DNA of 64,000 nucleotides from Thermohalobaculum sp965263335 (lineage in GTDB: Bacteria > Pseudomonadota > Alphaproteobacteria > Rhodobacterales > Rhodobacteraceae), in contig CBDHHE010000001.1 of NCBI GenBank assembly GCA_965263335.1, positions 4,402,001-4,466,000 on the forward strand, written 5' to 3'. A program made the translations under genes and the position numbers. A model generated the notes under the pieces. It saw only the letters and a program-made list of their open reading frames with translations, had not been told where the DNA came from and did no database searches. Below are positions 16,364 through 25,514 of this stretch, in pieces. The stretch's first letter is position 1; every line of letters begins with the position of its first letter.

Positions 16364-17866
16364 TCAGTCCCGCATGGCTGCTTGCGTGCCCAGGGGCTCG
16401 TCATCCCGCGACCATGCATCCCGCTTGCGATAGAGCGTTGACGGGCTCAGATCCAACAGCCGCGCCGCGCGCGGAATCGATCCGTCGCACTTGCGGATCG
16501 TTGCCTCGATGAACTCGCGTTCCAGGTCGGCCAGCGATGTGCCCACCAATGCCTCGAGGGCGGATCGAATGCTGTACGAGCTCTTGGCATCCGACGTTTG
16601 TATCTGTCTGGCGACCGGTCGGTCCGGGAAGTCGATCGTTACGCCCTCGGGCGCGGGGATCTGCCCGGTATCCTCGACGCCCAGGACAATTTCACGCGGC
16701 AGCATCTCCGGCGTGATCGCTTCACCGTCGTAGAGCACCACGACATTGCGCAGGACGTTCTGCAGCTGGCGGACATTGCCCGGCCAGGGATAGGTGCGGA
16801 AGATGTGCCTGGTGGGTTCGCCCAGATGCCGGAAGCGCTTGCCTTCCTCACGCGCAAAGCGGGCGAGCAGGTTCTCGGCGATCTCGATCACGTCGTCGGC
16901 GCGCTCGCGCAGTGGCGGCATCGCGATCGGCACGACGTGGAGGCGATAGTAGAGGTCTTCGCGGAACCGGCCTGCGCGCACTTCAGCGGCCGGGTCCCGG
17001 TTCGTCGCGCAGACGATGCGCACATCAATCTTTCGGGCCTCGATCGCCCCTACGGGTTGGATCATCGACGTCTGCAGGAAGCGCAGCAGCTTTGTCTGCA
17101 AGGCCTGGTCCATCTCGCAGATCTCGTCGAGAAACAGCGTGCCGCCATCGGCGGCGGCGGCGGCACCGATCTTGTCGGAGATCGCACCGGTGAACGACCC
17201 CTTGAGATGCCCGAACACCTCGGATTCCAGCAGATCGCGCGGAATGGCGCCGCAGTTGATCGGCACGAAGGGGCCGCTGCGTCGTGTCGAGAGACGGTGG
17301 ATGGTCTGAGCCGCAATCTCCTTGCCGGTGCCGCTTTCCCCGGTGATGAAGACGGTAGCGGTCGAACGCCCGATGTTGCGCATCATCTCGTAGATTTGGC
17401 GCATCTGCGGCGAAGAACCGACGAAGCCGTGGAAGCCGGCGATCTCCTCGATCGGCGGCGTATCCGCAAGGTCCTCGTTGGCCTCGAGCTCCAGTGAGGC
17501 GATGGCGTTCTGCACCGCGGCAAGCAGGCGGCGGTCGTCGAACGGCTTTACCAGAAAGTCAAAGGCACCGTTGCGCATCGCGTCGACAGCACGGTTGATC
17601 GAGCCGTTTGCCGTGATCACCAGCACCTTGGCAGAGGGATCGACACGCCGGATCTCGCGCAGGAAGTCGATCCCGTCGCCATCCGGCAGAACCAGATCCA
17701 GCAGGATGATCCTGCTGGGTTGAGCCTGGTAGACTGCGTGGGCTTCGGCGGACGTTGCGGCTGTTCTGACGTTCAGACCGGCGCGCTTGAGCACCGCCTG
17801 GTACATCATCGAGAGGGAGGGGGTATCCTCGACCAGGAGAAGCGGGTCGGGGTATCCGAGCTCCAT
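16364..17866 (-). CDS. NtrC-type sigma-54-dependent response regulator
   Basis: A protein of 500 residues with three domains. The receiver (about 1-125) has Asp57 as phosphorylation site in ILLDLVLPDGDG and Lys107. The AAA+ domain has Walker A GESGTGKE at 176-183 and Walker B LFLDE at 244-248. The sigma-54 contact loop reads GSFTGA at 223-228, where GAFTGA is usual. The C-terminal Fis-type helix-turn-helix includes IPRAARLLDLSPSTLYRK. It should activate RNA polymerase with sigma-54 at distant enhancers. It begins 6 bases after the REC-Hpt gene and lies in a four-gene signalling block. I found no convincing GG-N10-GC promoter next to the local operons. Confidence 0.92.
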   Translation of the reverse strand: MELGYPDPLLLVEDTPSLSMMYQAVLKRAGLNVRTAATSAEAHAVYQAQPSRIILLDLVLPDGDGIDFLREIRRVDPSAKVLVITANGSINRAVDAMRNGAFDFLVKPFDDRRLLAAVQNAIASLELEANEDLADTPPIEEIAGFHGFVGSSPQMRQIYEMMRNIGRSTATVFITGESGTGKEIAAQTIHRLSTRRSGPFVPINCGAIPRDLLESEVFGHLKGSFTGAISDKIGAAAAADGGTLFLDEICEMDQALQTKLLRFLQTSMIQPVGAIEARKIDVRIVCATNRDPAAEVRAGRFREDLYYRLHVVPIAMPPLRERADDVIEIAENLLARFAREEGKRFRHLGEPTRHIFRTYPWPGNVRQLQNVLRNVVVLYDGEAITPEMLPREIVLGVEDTGQIPAPEGVTIDFPDRPVARQIQTSDAKSSYSIRSALEALVGTSLADLEREFIEATIRKCDGSIPRAARLLDLSPSTLYRKRDAWSRDDEPLGTQAAMRD

Positions 17867-17872
17867 CCTAGC

Positions 17873-18649
17873 CTACTCCTTCAATCGTCCCCGAACAAAG
17901 TCCAGTGCGCCGTCAATCTCGACCAGCAGGGCCTGGCCATCTCTTGCGATGGCTGCGTTGTCGGCACCGTGCGCGGCGGAATTTAGGCTTTGCGATGACT
18001 TTTGTAGACCGGTCGCCCCGATCGCGCCACCGACTGAGATAAGAACGTGGCTGGCGCCACGCAGTTCCGCCACATCCTGGCTCGCCAGCCCGGCTTCCAC
18101 GCGGGTTCGCGCGGCACCGATGTCACCCATGACCTTGTCGAGAAGTTCCTCCATCGCAGGGCCCGCGAACATCGTGCGCAGGTTCTCGAAGGTTGCCAGG
18201 TCGAACCGGTCGTCCTGAATGGCCGTTGTCGCTGCACATGCCGTGCTTGACTGATTTTTCTGACGGCGCGCATTGACGATCGAAATGATGTCGTCACCCA
18301 GCTGTTCGATCGACAGGATCGGCTTGGGGATCACGCCGTCGGCGCCGGCGTCGTCTATGGCCGCACGGTGCTCGCGCATCACGTAGGCCGTCAGCGCGAT
18401 CAGCGGCATGCTCGCATGGGGCCCATTCTTTTTGCGCAACCGGCTGATCACCTCGATTCCCGAAACACGGGGCATCTGGATATCGATGAGCGCGACGTCG
18501 AAGCTGTCCTTGTCCAGAATCTCCAGCGCCTCGGCGCCGTCGATCGCCAACGTTACATCAGCTCCGAGGCTTTCCAGCATCTGAGTGGCGACCATCTGGT
18601 TGGTCGGGTTGTCTTCTGCCAGCAACACACTGAGACCCGCGAGTGTCAT
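17873..18649 (-). CDS. Response regulator with C-terminal Hpt domain
   Basis: A cytoplasmic protein of 258 residues. The N-terminal receiver has the acidic pair in LLAEDNPTNQ, the phospho-acceptor Asp56 in ALIDIQMPRVSG and the conserved Lys109 in VIPKPI. After a linker rich in Asn, Gln, Ser and Thr, the C-terminal 110 residues read as a histidine phosphotransfer domain with His201 in GASHVLISVGGAIGATG; the usual Lys-Gly after the His is changed. It could pass phosphate between the kinase encoded just upstream and the sigma-54 activator encoded 6 bases downstream. The start at 18649 is chosen because an upstream extension would run into the kinase gene; a 127-base gap separates them. Confidence 0.87.
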   Translation of the reverse strand: MTLAGLSVLLAEDNPTNQMVATQMLESLGADVTLAIDGAEALEILDKDSFDVALIDIQMPRVSGIEVISRLRKKNGPHASMPLIALTAYVMREHRAAIDDAGADGVIPKPILSIEQLGDDIISIVNARRQKNQSSTACAATTAIQDDRFDLATFENLRTMFAGPAMEELLDKVMGDIGAARTRVEAGLASQDVAELRGASHVLISVGGAIGATGLQKSSQSLNSAAHGADNAAIARDGQALLVEIDGALDFVRGRLKE

Positions 18650-18776
18650 CTCATCCTCGTCTGCGGTGGAGCGAATCGCACATCGTATCGTTATCGAGCC
18701 ACCATAAAGTTTCGTTACACCACAAGCGGGCACGGCGGAACCGCAATACGTGTAATCTACTAGGCTGCCGCAAGCC

Positions 18777-20438
18777 TCAGGCGATTGCGCTCGCCAGGTC
18801 ATTGGACAATGCGCTGCGCAGTGCCGACTCGGTGAGCGGTACCGGCAGGATGCGATCATAGAGCTCGACCAGATTCGTCGACCCGAGGCCGATGACCAGG
18901 GCGCCTGGGTGCTCGGCGCGCAGGCGGGCCACGATCGCCGCCTCATCGCTCGATTCAGTTTCGATCAGAACGGCGGAAACCGCTTCGCGCTCATCGTCGG
19001 GTTCCCAGACCTTCAGCTTGCTGCTGTTGATGACAGCGCGGAGCATCATGCCGCTCGTGTCCGACTGGGCCTCGATGCGCACCACGCGGGTTATCGGCGG
19101 CACGGCTTCGGCCGGAACGCTGACAGTCAGGCAGGCACGGCCGGGCTCGGTTCTCGTCAACACGACTGAGCCCCCCATCAACGCAATCAGCCCGCGGGCG
19201 ATCGTGGGCCCGAGAGCGTCGGAACCGAAGCTGTCGAAGGCGGTGTCATCGCCGCCGAACATCGCCTCCGGTTGCCAGCCCGGATGCTCGTGGCCGTGCA
19301 CCGCGATGTCGATGACGCAGGCCAGCCGATCGTTGCGGTGCGAGATGGTGAGCGAGATGTCTTCGGAGCCGACAATCTCGATCATGTAGGTGCAGAAGTG
19401 ATTGAGCGCCTGGCGCAGGCGCATCATGTCGCCGACGACCCACTCCTTGGCCGGCAGGGTTGGCTGAACGCGGAAGTTGCGGGCCGTGCGCTGGACGCTG
19501 GGCTTGATTGCGTCGGCGACCGCCCGGCCGAGCTCGGCTGGATCGAAGGGCTTGCGGTCGATCTCCAGCGTCTCGGCCTGCAGGTCGGAGAAGTCGAGAA
19601 TGTCCGCGAGCAGCGCGGTCATTTGCTCGCCCGAGCGCTCGGCTTGCTCGATCAGCCGCCTCTGGCGTTCGTTGAGGCCGCTCTGCTTCGCGAGCGCCAT
19701 CAGCCCGAGCACGCCGTTCATCGGGGTCCTGAGTTCATGGCTCATCATCGTCAGGAAGCGCGACTTGGCCTGGTTGGCCGTCTCGGCACGTTCGGCGAGC
19801 TTGGACGCCTCGTCCGCCGTGCGCTTGTATCGCCGGTTCTCGATGAGCATCACCGCCACAAGAATAGACGTGAGCACCAGTGCCGCCGTCGACACAAACC
19901 ACGTCAGCAGGCCGCTCGCCCGCATGTTCTCGCGCACGCGGGCGAACCGCAGTTCCTCACCCGAGAGCACGCGCACCGAGAGGCGCCGCAAGCGATCGTC
20001 GACCGCGAGAAAATCGTTGACGATGCGCAAGTGCGCGGCCGTGTTGCCGCGTCTGATGTTCACCACGGCCGGCTCGTGCTTCTCCAGCAGCGCCGTGACA
20101 TCCGGGATCACCTGAATGTCGGAGTCGAACGCACGCAGCCGCTCGCCCACCTCACCGCTTCGAAACACACCGGTCCGGCTCCAGAAGATGTCAAACCTCC
20201 GGTTCACGTCATCCGCCGTGACATTGGGATCCCCGGCCGAATAGAGCGACAGCGTGGCGACAAACCGGGCCAGTTCAACTTCGACCTGCGCAGATGCCCA
20301 GTGAATGTTTTCTTTGCTGGATTGCTTGAACCCTTCCCGGTCCTTTTCCTGCGCGCGAAAGCCCAGGGCCGCGAGGATCATCAGTCCGGCCATCGCCGCC
20401 AGAAGCATGACCCGCGAAATGCTGAACGAGCGGCTCAT
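18777..20438 (-). CDS. Membrane histidine kinase with degenerate ATPase domain
   Basis: A protein of 553 residues. Two membrane helices (about 9-27 and 177-199) bracket a periplasmic sensor of about 150 residues. The dimerisation domain is good, with His234 in MMSHELRTPMNG. The ATPase domain is not: the N-box reads RQALNHFCTYMIEI, with Tyr351 where the Mg-binding Asn is expected, and the G1 box Asp-x-Gly-x-Gly is replaced near 379-382 (AVHGHEHPG). About 105 residues at the end look like a receiver without a phospho-acceptor Asp. The start overlaps the preceding stop as ATGA. It may act as a phosphatase, a scaffold, or a partner of another kinase. Confidence 0.85.
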   Translation of the reverse strand: MSRSFSISRVMLLAAMAGLMILAALGFRAQEKDREGFKQSSKENIHWASAQVEVELARFVATLSLYSAGDPNVTADDVNRRFDIFWSRTGVFRSGEVGERLRAFDSDIQVIPDVTALLEKHEPAVVNIRRGNTAAHLRIVNDFLAVDDRLRRLSVRVLSGEELRFARVRENMRASGLLTWFVSTAALVLTSILVAVMLIENRRYKRTADEASKLAERAETANQAKSRFLTMMSHELRTPMNGVLGLMALAKQSGLNERQRRLIEQAERSGEQMTALLADILDFSDLQAETLEIDRKPFDPAELGRAVADAIKPSVQRTARNFRVQPTLPAKEWVVGDMMRLRQALNHFCTYMIEIVGSEDISLTISHRNDRLACVIDIAVHGHEHPGWQPEAMFGGDDTAFDSFGSDALGPTIARGLIALMGGSVVLTRTEPGRACLTVSVPAEAVPPITRVVRIEAQSDTSGMMLRAVINSSKLKVWEPDDEREAVSAVLIETESSDEAAIVARLRAEHPGALVIGLGSTNLVELYDRILPVPLTESALRSALSNDLASAIA

Positions 20439-20953
20439 TGGAACTCGATCCGCTCGAGCTGCCATATCAGGCGGCTGTTGTAGAACGGGTCCTGCAGTTC
20501 ATCGTAGTCATCCATCGGGTAGATCATCCAGATCGGTCCCTTGTCGCGCATCGTCAGCCGCTTGCCGTCCATTTCCAGCGCAAGGATCGCGCCGAATCTC
20601 TTGAGTTCGGCGATGTCGAGCTCCACCGAGAATTCGTTGGCGGCGATCATCCGAAGCCGTGTCGCCCCTGCGTGGCCGATCATATCGACCACCTCGAAGG
20701 CCCGCGGCCCACGGAACGTGGACGCGCCATCGGTGAACTCTGTGCTCGTGGTGATTTCGTGCTGTTCCAGTTCAGCGAGCTCCTTGCGGGTGAAGGAGAC
20801 CTCGCTGCCGCCGTTCGACAGTCGCTTGTTGATCAGCGTCAGGATCTGCTGGGCGTGCAACGCATTCGGGATGCTTGCCGAGATGATCAATCCCAGCGCA
20901 ATCGCACCCAGCAACTGGTTGACGATTCTGCCCACAGCGTTCCGCGTCCCCAT
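20435..20953 (-). CDS. Periplasmic molybdopterin-oxidoreductase-like protein, no cofactor motif
   Basis: A protein of about 172 residues with a signal peptide (an N-terminal LGAIALGLIISASIPNALHA, then QQ). The mature part resembles a truncated sulfite-oxidase-type molybdopterin domain: TFRGPRAFEVVDMIG, then a segment of KGPIWMIYPMDDY and the ending IWQLERIEF. It lacks the cofactor-binding cysteine seen in true SuoX enzymes. Its stop overlaps the kinase start as ATGA, so it is probably a periplasmic partner or ligand-sensing component of the kinase. The start is uncertain: ATG at 20953 gives a clean signal peptide, but an in-frame start up to 21040 cannot be excluded. Confidence 0.65.
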   Translation of the reverse strand: MGTRNAVGRIVNQLLGAIALGLIISASIPNALHAQQILTLINKRLSNGGSEVSFTRKELAELEQHEITTSTEFTDGASTFRGPRAFEVVDMIGHAGATRLRMIAANEFSVELDIAELKRFGAILALEMDGKRLTMRDKGPIWMIYPMDDYDELQDPFYNSRLIWQLERIEFQ

Positions 20954-21215
20954 CCCAACCGCGCGCAACGCAACAGTCTTGCGATCCGTGCGGCTCGCTC
21001 GCGCTCGGAGCACCTCCCGCGAACACCCCAGATATTTCAACCTAACGTTAATTCATTATAAATGCGAGCATTGGATGAAAAAGGGGAGCGCAGCGAAGAG
21101 GTTGCTGCGGTTCCCGGAAGTTTCATCTCAACAGAGGGGAGTGATCAAGGCACTTCGTGCCCGTAGAGCACACGTTCTAATTGAGCACATTCTTCTGTTG
21201 CGCGCAAGACGCGCT

Positions 21216-23111
21216 TTACTCTTTGGCCGGGTATCCAAGCCCTTGCAGCGCGGCTTTGATCTCGTCAAGGATCGCCGGATCATCGATGGTCGCGGGCATC
21301 TTGTAGCTTTCGCCGTCGGCTATCTTGGCCATCGTCGCGCGCAGGATCTTCCCGGATCGCGTCTTCGGCAACCGGTCCACAACCGTGGCCAGCTTGAACG
21401 CAGCGACGGGTCCGATTTCGGTCCGCATGCGCGTGACGCACTCGCCCACGATCTCCCCGTGCTCGCGGTTGCAGCCGGCGTTCAGGCACAAGAACCCCAT
21501 CGGGAGCTGGCCCTTCAGCTGATCAGCGACTCCGATCACCGCGCACTCCGCCACGTCCGGGTGCCCCGCCAGCACCTCCTCCATGGCGCCGGTCGAGAGC
21601 CTGTGCCCCGCCACGTTGATCACGTCATCGGTGCGCGCCATGATGTACAGATAGCCATCTTCATCCATCATCCCCGCATCTCCGGTTTCGTAGTAGCCGG
21701 GGAAGGTGTCCAGATAGCTCTTGCGGTAGCGGTCGTCCGCGCCCCACAGGGTGGGCAGGGTCCCGGGCGGCAGCGGCAGTTTCACGGCGATCGCGCCAAG
21801 CGTGCCCGCTGGCTGCGGGTGGCCGCCATCGTCGAGCACCTGGATGTCGTAGCCAGGCATCGCTACGGTTGCAGACCCGATCTTGACCGGCATATGCTCG
21901 ATCCCCATCGGATTGCCTGCGATCGTCCAGCCCGTTTCGGTTTGCCACCAATGGTCGATCACCGGGACTTTGAGTTGCTCTTCCGCCCAGTGGATCGTGT
22001 CTGGGTCCGCGCGCTCACCTGCCAGGAAAAGGATCTTGAACCGGCTGAGGTCATAGCGCTTCAGGTGTTCGCCGGCCGGGTCCTCGCGCTTGATCGCACG
22101 GAACGCGGTCGGCGCGGTGAAGAGCGCCTTGACCCCATGCTCCGAGATCACCCGCCAGAAGGTGCCTGCATCAGGGGTGCCGACCGGCTTGCCCTCGAAC
22201 AGGATGGTGGTGGAGCCTGCGAGCAGCGGCGCATAGACGATGTAGGAGTGTCCGACGACCCAGCCCACATCCGAGGCCGCCCAGAACACATCGCCCGGAT
22301 CGGTGTCGTAGATGTTCTTCATGGTCCAGTGGAGCGCCACCATGTGCCCGCCATTGGGCCGGATCACGCCCTTGGGCTGTCCCGTGGTGCCGGATGTATA
22401 GAGGATGTAGAGTGGATCGGCGCCTCCGACTGGCACGCACTCGGCCGGGGCAGCCCCGTCAATGAACGCCGCCCAGTCGTGGTCTCGCCCTGCTACCAGC
22501 TCCGCCGGATTCTGCTCGCGTTGCAGCATCACGCAAAAATCGGGCTTGTGGGTCGCCTGTTCGATCGCGCCGTCAAGCAATGGTTTGTAGGGCACGATGC
22601 GCCCGGGCTCGATCCCGCAGGATGCGGCTACGATGGCTTTAGGTGTCGCATCATCGATCCGCACGGCAAGTTCGTTTGCCGCGAAGCCGCCGAACACCAC
22701 CGAGTGGACGGCGCCGATGCGTGCGCAGGCGAGCATGGCAATCGCCGCCTCGGGCACCATCGGCATGTAGATGATCACCCGGTCACCCTTCGCGATGCCA
22801 TGGGCTGCGAGGGCGCCTGCGAAGACAGCAACCTCGGCCTGCAACTCGGCGTAGGTCAGGGTGCGTTTGGTGCCGGTGATCGGGCTGTCGTGGATGATTG
22901 CATTGCGGTCGCCGTGACCGGCGGCGACGTGCCGGTCGACGGCGTTCCAGCAGGTGTTGCAGGTGGCATCGGCGAACCAGCGGTAGAATGGCGGGTTGCT
23001 GTCATCCAGCGCCCTTGTCGGAGGTGTCACCCAGTCGATCGCCTGAGCGGCTTCCATCCAGAACGCCTCAGGATCGGCGCGCCACGCCCCATAGACCTCA
23101 CGATAGCCCAT
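21216..23111 (-). CDS. prpE: Propionate-CoA ligase
   Basis: Activates propionate with ATP and CoA to propionyl-CoA. The protein of 631 residues has the length of PrpE/AcsA-type AMP-forming ligases. The PrpE start MGYREVYGAWRADPEAFW is clear, followed by the adenylation motif YTSGTTGQPKGV, the core GYYETGDAGMMDEDGYLYI, and the C-terminal lysine region KTRSGKILRATM, with the lysine that can be acetylated. It differs from acetyl-CoA synthetase in the usual PrpE positions around the N-terminus and PPTRALDDSN. The stop is followed by a weak GC-rich hairpin. It lies 23 bases downstream of the malic enzyme gene on the same strand and supplies the pathway of the pcc and mutase genes. Confidence 0.93.
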   Translation of the reverse strand: MGYREVYGAWRADPEAFWMEAAQAIDWVTPPTRALDDSNPPFYRWFADATCNTCWNAVDRHVAAGHGDRNAIIHDSPITGTKRTLTYAELQAEVAVFAGALAAHGIAKGDRVIIYMPMVPEAAIAMLACARIGAVHSVVFGGFAANELAVRIDDATPKAIVAASCGIEPGRIVPYKPLLDGAIEQATHKPDFCVMLQREQNPAELVAGRDHDWAAFIDGAAPAECVPVGGADPLYILYTSGTTGQPKGVIRPNGGHMVALHWTMKNIYDTDPGDVFWAASDVGWVVGHSYIVYAPLLAGSTTILFEGKPVGTPDAGTFWRVISEHGVKALFTAPTAFRAIKREDPAGEHLKRYDLSRFKILFLAGERADPDTIHWAEEQLKVPVIDHWWQTETGWTIAGNPMGIEHMPVKIGSATVAMPGYDIQVLDDGGHPQPAGTLGAIAVKLPLPPGTLPTLWGADDRYRKSYLDTFPGYYETGDAGMMDEDGYLYIMARTDDVINVAGHRLSTGAMEEVLAGHPDVAECAVIGVADQLKGQLPMGFLCLNAGCNREHGEIVGECVTRMRTEIGPVAAFKLATVVDRLPKTRSGKILRATMAKIADGESYKMPATIDDPAILDEIKAALQGLGYPAKE

Positions 23112-23134
23112 TCCCGTTCCCCGCTCTCCGTTTG

Positions 23135-25441
23135 TCAGGCGTATGTGGCCACCGCGGTCCCGGCGAGGGCCGCGATGTTCAGAAGACCCCGCGGCGTGAC
23201 CGAGGGGCTCACGATATGCGCCTTGTTCCCCATGCCCATCAGGATGGGCCCGATCTCGAGCCCGCCGGTGAGCTGCTTCAGAATGTTGCGCGAGCCCGAG
23301 GCTGCATCCACGTTCGCGAAGATCAGACAGTTGGCGGCCCCGGTCAGGCGCGAGTTCGGGAACACCCGCTGGCGCAGTTCCGGGTTCAGGGCGTGATCGG
23401 CGTGCATTTCGCCCTCGTACTCGAAGTCGACATTGGCGGCGTCGAGAATCTCCAGTGCCGTGCGCATCTTGCGGCCCGAGTCCGTATCGAGGCTGCCGAA
23501 AACCGAATGGCTGAGAAGCGCAATCTTCGGCTCGACACCGAAGCGGTTGATGTGTCGTGCCGCGGCCATCACCGTTTCTGCGACCTGATCCGGGGTCGGA
23601 TCGATGTTCACCTGGCTGTCGCCAATGAAGATGACGCCGCCCTGTTCGAGGATCACCGGCGACAGAGCGCCGACGGGGTGAAGCTTTCCGCCATCGCCAT
23701 CGTCCATGCCGCCAAGGACTTGCTCGACATAGCCGAGATGCCAGCGATACTGGCCAGAGGTGCCGCAGATCATGCTGTCCGCGTGCCCGAGCCGAACCGC
23801 CACGGCGGCGATTGCAGTGGTGTTGGTGCGCATGATCGTCCGCGCCGTGTCGGGCGTGACCCCTTTGCGCTGAAGCTGCGTATGGAGCGTCTCCCAGTAC
23901 TCCCGGTATCGCGGATCATCGTTCGGATCGACGACATCGAAGTGCTCGCCCTTGACGATGGGCAGTGCATCGCGCTCGATCCGGGACTGTATGACATCCG
24001 GACGCCCGATCAGGATGGGGTTGTCGACGCCCTCCTCGATCATTGATTGCGCGGCGCGCAGCACACGCGGGTCCTCGCCTTCGGCAAAGATGATCTTCCG
24101 GCTCGCGGCGCGGGCAGCATCGAAGACCGGCCGCATCAGAAGCGCGGTCTTGTAGACATTGCCCTCGAGACGCTGGCGGTACTCGTCCACGTCAATCGGC
24201 CGTGTCGCGACACCGGTGTCGATGGCGGCCTTGGCGACCGCGCTTGCAACGATCGCAAGAAGGCGGGGATCGAAGGGTTTTGGGATCAGGTAGTCGCGTC
24301 CGAAGACCATGCGCTCGCCCTGATAGGCAGCCGCGGCCTCGGCCGAGGACGTGCGCCGCGCAAGCTCGGCCAGCGCGTGGGCGCAGGCCACCTTCATCGG
24401 CTCGTTGATCTGCGTGGCACCCACGTCCAGCGCACCCCGGAAAATGAATGGGAAGCAGAGCACGTTGTTGATCTGGTTCGGATAGTCCGAGCGCCCCGTG
24501 CAGACGATGGCATCCGGCCGTGCGGCGGTCGCTTCGTCCGGCATGATCTCCGGTGTCGGGTTGGCGAGGGCCATGATCACCGGATCCTTGGCCATCTTCG
24601 CAACCATGTCGCCGGTCAGGACACCCGGGCCCGACACGCCGAGAAACAGGTCCGCATCCCCGATCACCTCGTCCAGCGTGACCTTGCGGCCCTGATCGGG
24701 TTGCGCGAACCGGCGCTTGGTCGAATCGAGATCGTTGCGGCCCTCGTGGCAGAGGCCCTCGCGGTCAAGCATCCAGATGCTCTCGCGCTTGACGCCCAGG
24801 TCCATCAGGAGCGTCAGGCACGCGATCCCCGCCGCTCCGCCGCCGGTCGAGACGAGCTTGATGTCCTCGAACTTCTTGCCTGCGATTTGCATCCCGTTGA
24901 TGGCGCCTGCCGCGACCACGATCGCCGTGCCGTGCTGGTCGTCATGAAAGACCGGAATGCCCATCCGCTCCTTGCAGATCCGCTCGACCTCGAAGCATTC
25001 GGGTGCCTTGATGTCCTCGAGGTTCACGGCACCGAAGGTGGGCTCGAGCGCGATGACGATCTCGGCCAGCTTTTCCGGGTCGGTCTCGTCGACCTCGATG
25101 TCGAAGCCGTCGATCTCGGCAAACTTCTTGAAGAGCGCGACCTTGCCCTCCATCACCGGCTTCGATGCGGCGGCACCGATGTTGCCGAGCCCCAGCACCG
25201 CCGTGCCATTCGAGATCACCGCCACCCGGTTGCCCTTGCCGGTGTAGCGAAAGGCGTCCGCCGGATTGCGATGGATCTCCATGCACGCCTCCGCCACCCC
25301 AGGGGAGTAGGCGAGGCTGAGGTCTCGCTGGGTGGTCATCGGCTTGGTGACCCGGATCGAGAGTTTTCCGGGTGTCGGCTGCGCGTGATACCGCAGTGCG
25401 GCTTCGTTCATTGCCTGCTCGGCGGCGGCCCTGTCGGTCAT
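23135..25441 (-). CDS. maeB: NADP-type malic enzyme with phosphotransacetylase-like tail
   Basis: Oxidative decarboxylation of malate to pyruvate. The protein of 768 residues has the large MaeB layout: malic N-terminal domain (about 1-160, with SPGVAEACMEI and GNIGAAASKPVMEGK), NAD(P)-binding domain to about 430 (STGGGAAGIACLTLL), and a C-terminal phosphotransacetylase-like domain of about 320 residues (KIIFAEGEDPRVLRAAQ) thought to sense acetyl-CoA. In propionate growth it converts C4 from succinyl-CoA to pyruvate and supplies NADPH. The start at 25441 has a purine-rich GAGAGG nearby; longer readings upstream have no family sequence. Confidence 0.93.
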   Translation of the reverse strand: MTDRAAAEQAMNEAALRYHAQPTPGKLSIRVTKPMTTQRDLSLAYSPGVAEACMEIHRNPADAFRYTGKGNRVAVISNGTAVLGLGNIGAAASKPVMEGKVALFKKFAEIDGFDIEVDETDPEKLAEIVIALEPTFGAVNLEDIKAPECFEVERICKERMGIPVFHDDQHGTAIVVAAGAINGMQIAGKKFEDIKLVSTGGGAAGIACLTLLMDLGVKRESIWMLDREGLCHEGRNDLDSTKRRFAQPDQGRKVTLDEVIGDADLFLGVSGPGVLTGDMVAKMAKDPVIMALANPTPEIMPDEATAARPDAIVCTGRSDYPNQINNVLCFPFIFRGALDVGATQINEPMKVACAHALAELARRTSSAEAAAAYQGERMVFGRDYLIPKPFDPRLLAIVASAVAKAAIDTGVATRPIDVDEYRQRLEGNVYKTALLMRPVFDAARAASRKIIFAEGEDPRVLRAAQSMIEEGVDNPILIGRPDVIQSRIERDALPIVKGEHFDVVDPNDDPRYREYWETLHTQLQRKGVTPDTARTIMRTNTTAIAAVAVRLGHADSMICGTSGQYRWHLGYVEQVLGGMDDGDGGKLHPVGALSPVILEQGGVIFIGDSQVNIDPTPDQVAETVMAAARHINRFGVEPKIALLSHSVFGSLDTDSGRKMRTALEILDAANVDFEYEGEMHADHALNPELRQRVFPNSRLTGAANCLIFANVDAASGSRNILKQLTGGLEIGPILMGMGNKAHIVSPSVTPRGLLNIAALAGTAVATYA

Positions 25442-25514
25442 ATGCGACCTCTCCCTCTTTCGGTCCCCCGGTGCGGTGCTTCTCCCGCGATCAGTCCCCG
25501 GCACTCTGCACCGG

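Noticed and set aside
20541..23396. A 951-codon open frame on the plus strand, antisense to prpE and its flank
   Set aside because: Its translation is Arg/His/Gly-rich without any family motif. It mirrors the high-GC third-position bias of prpE on the other strand, which has complete family sequence.
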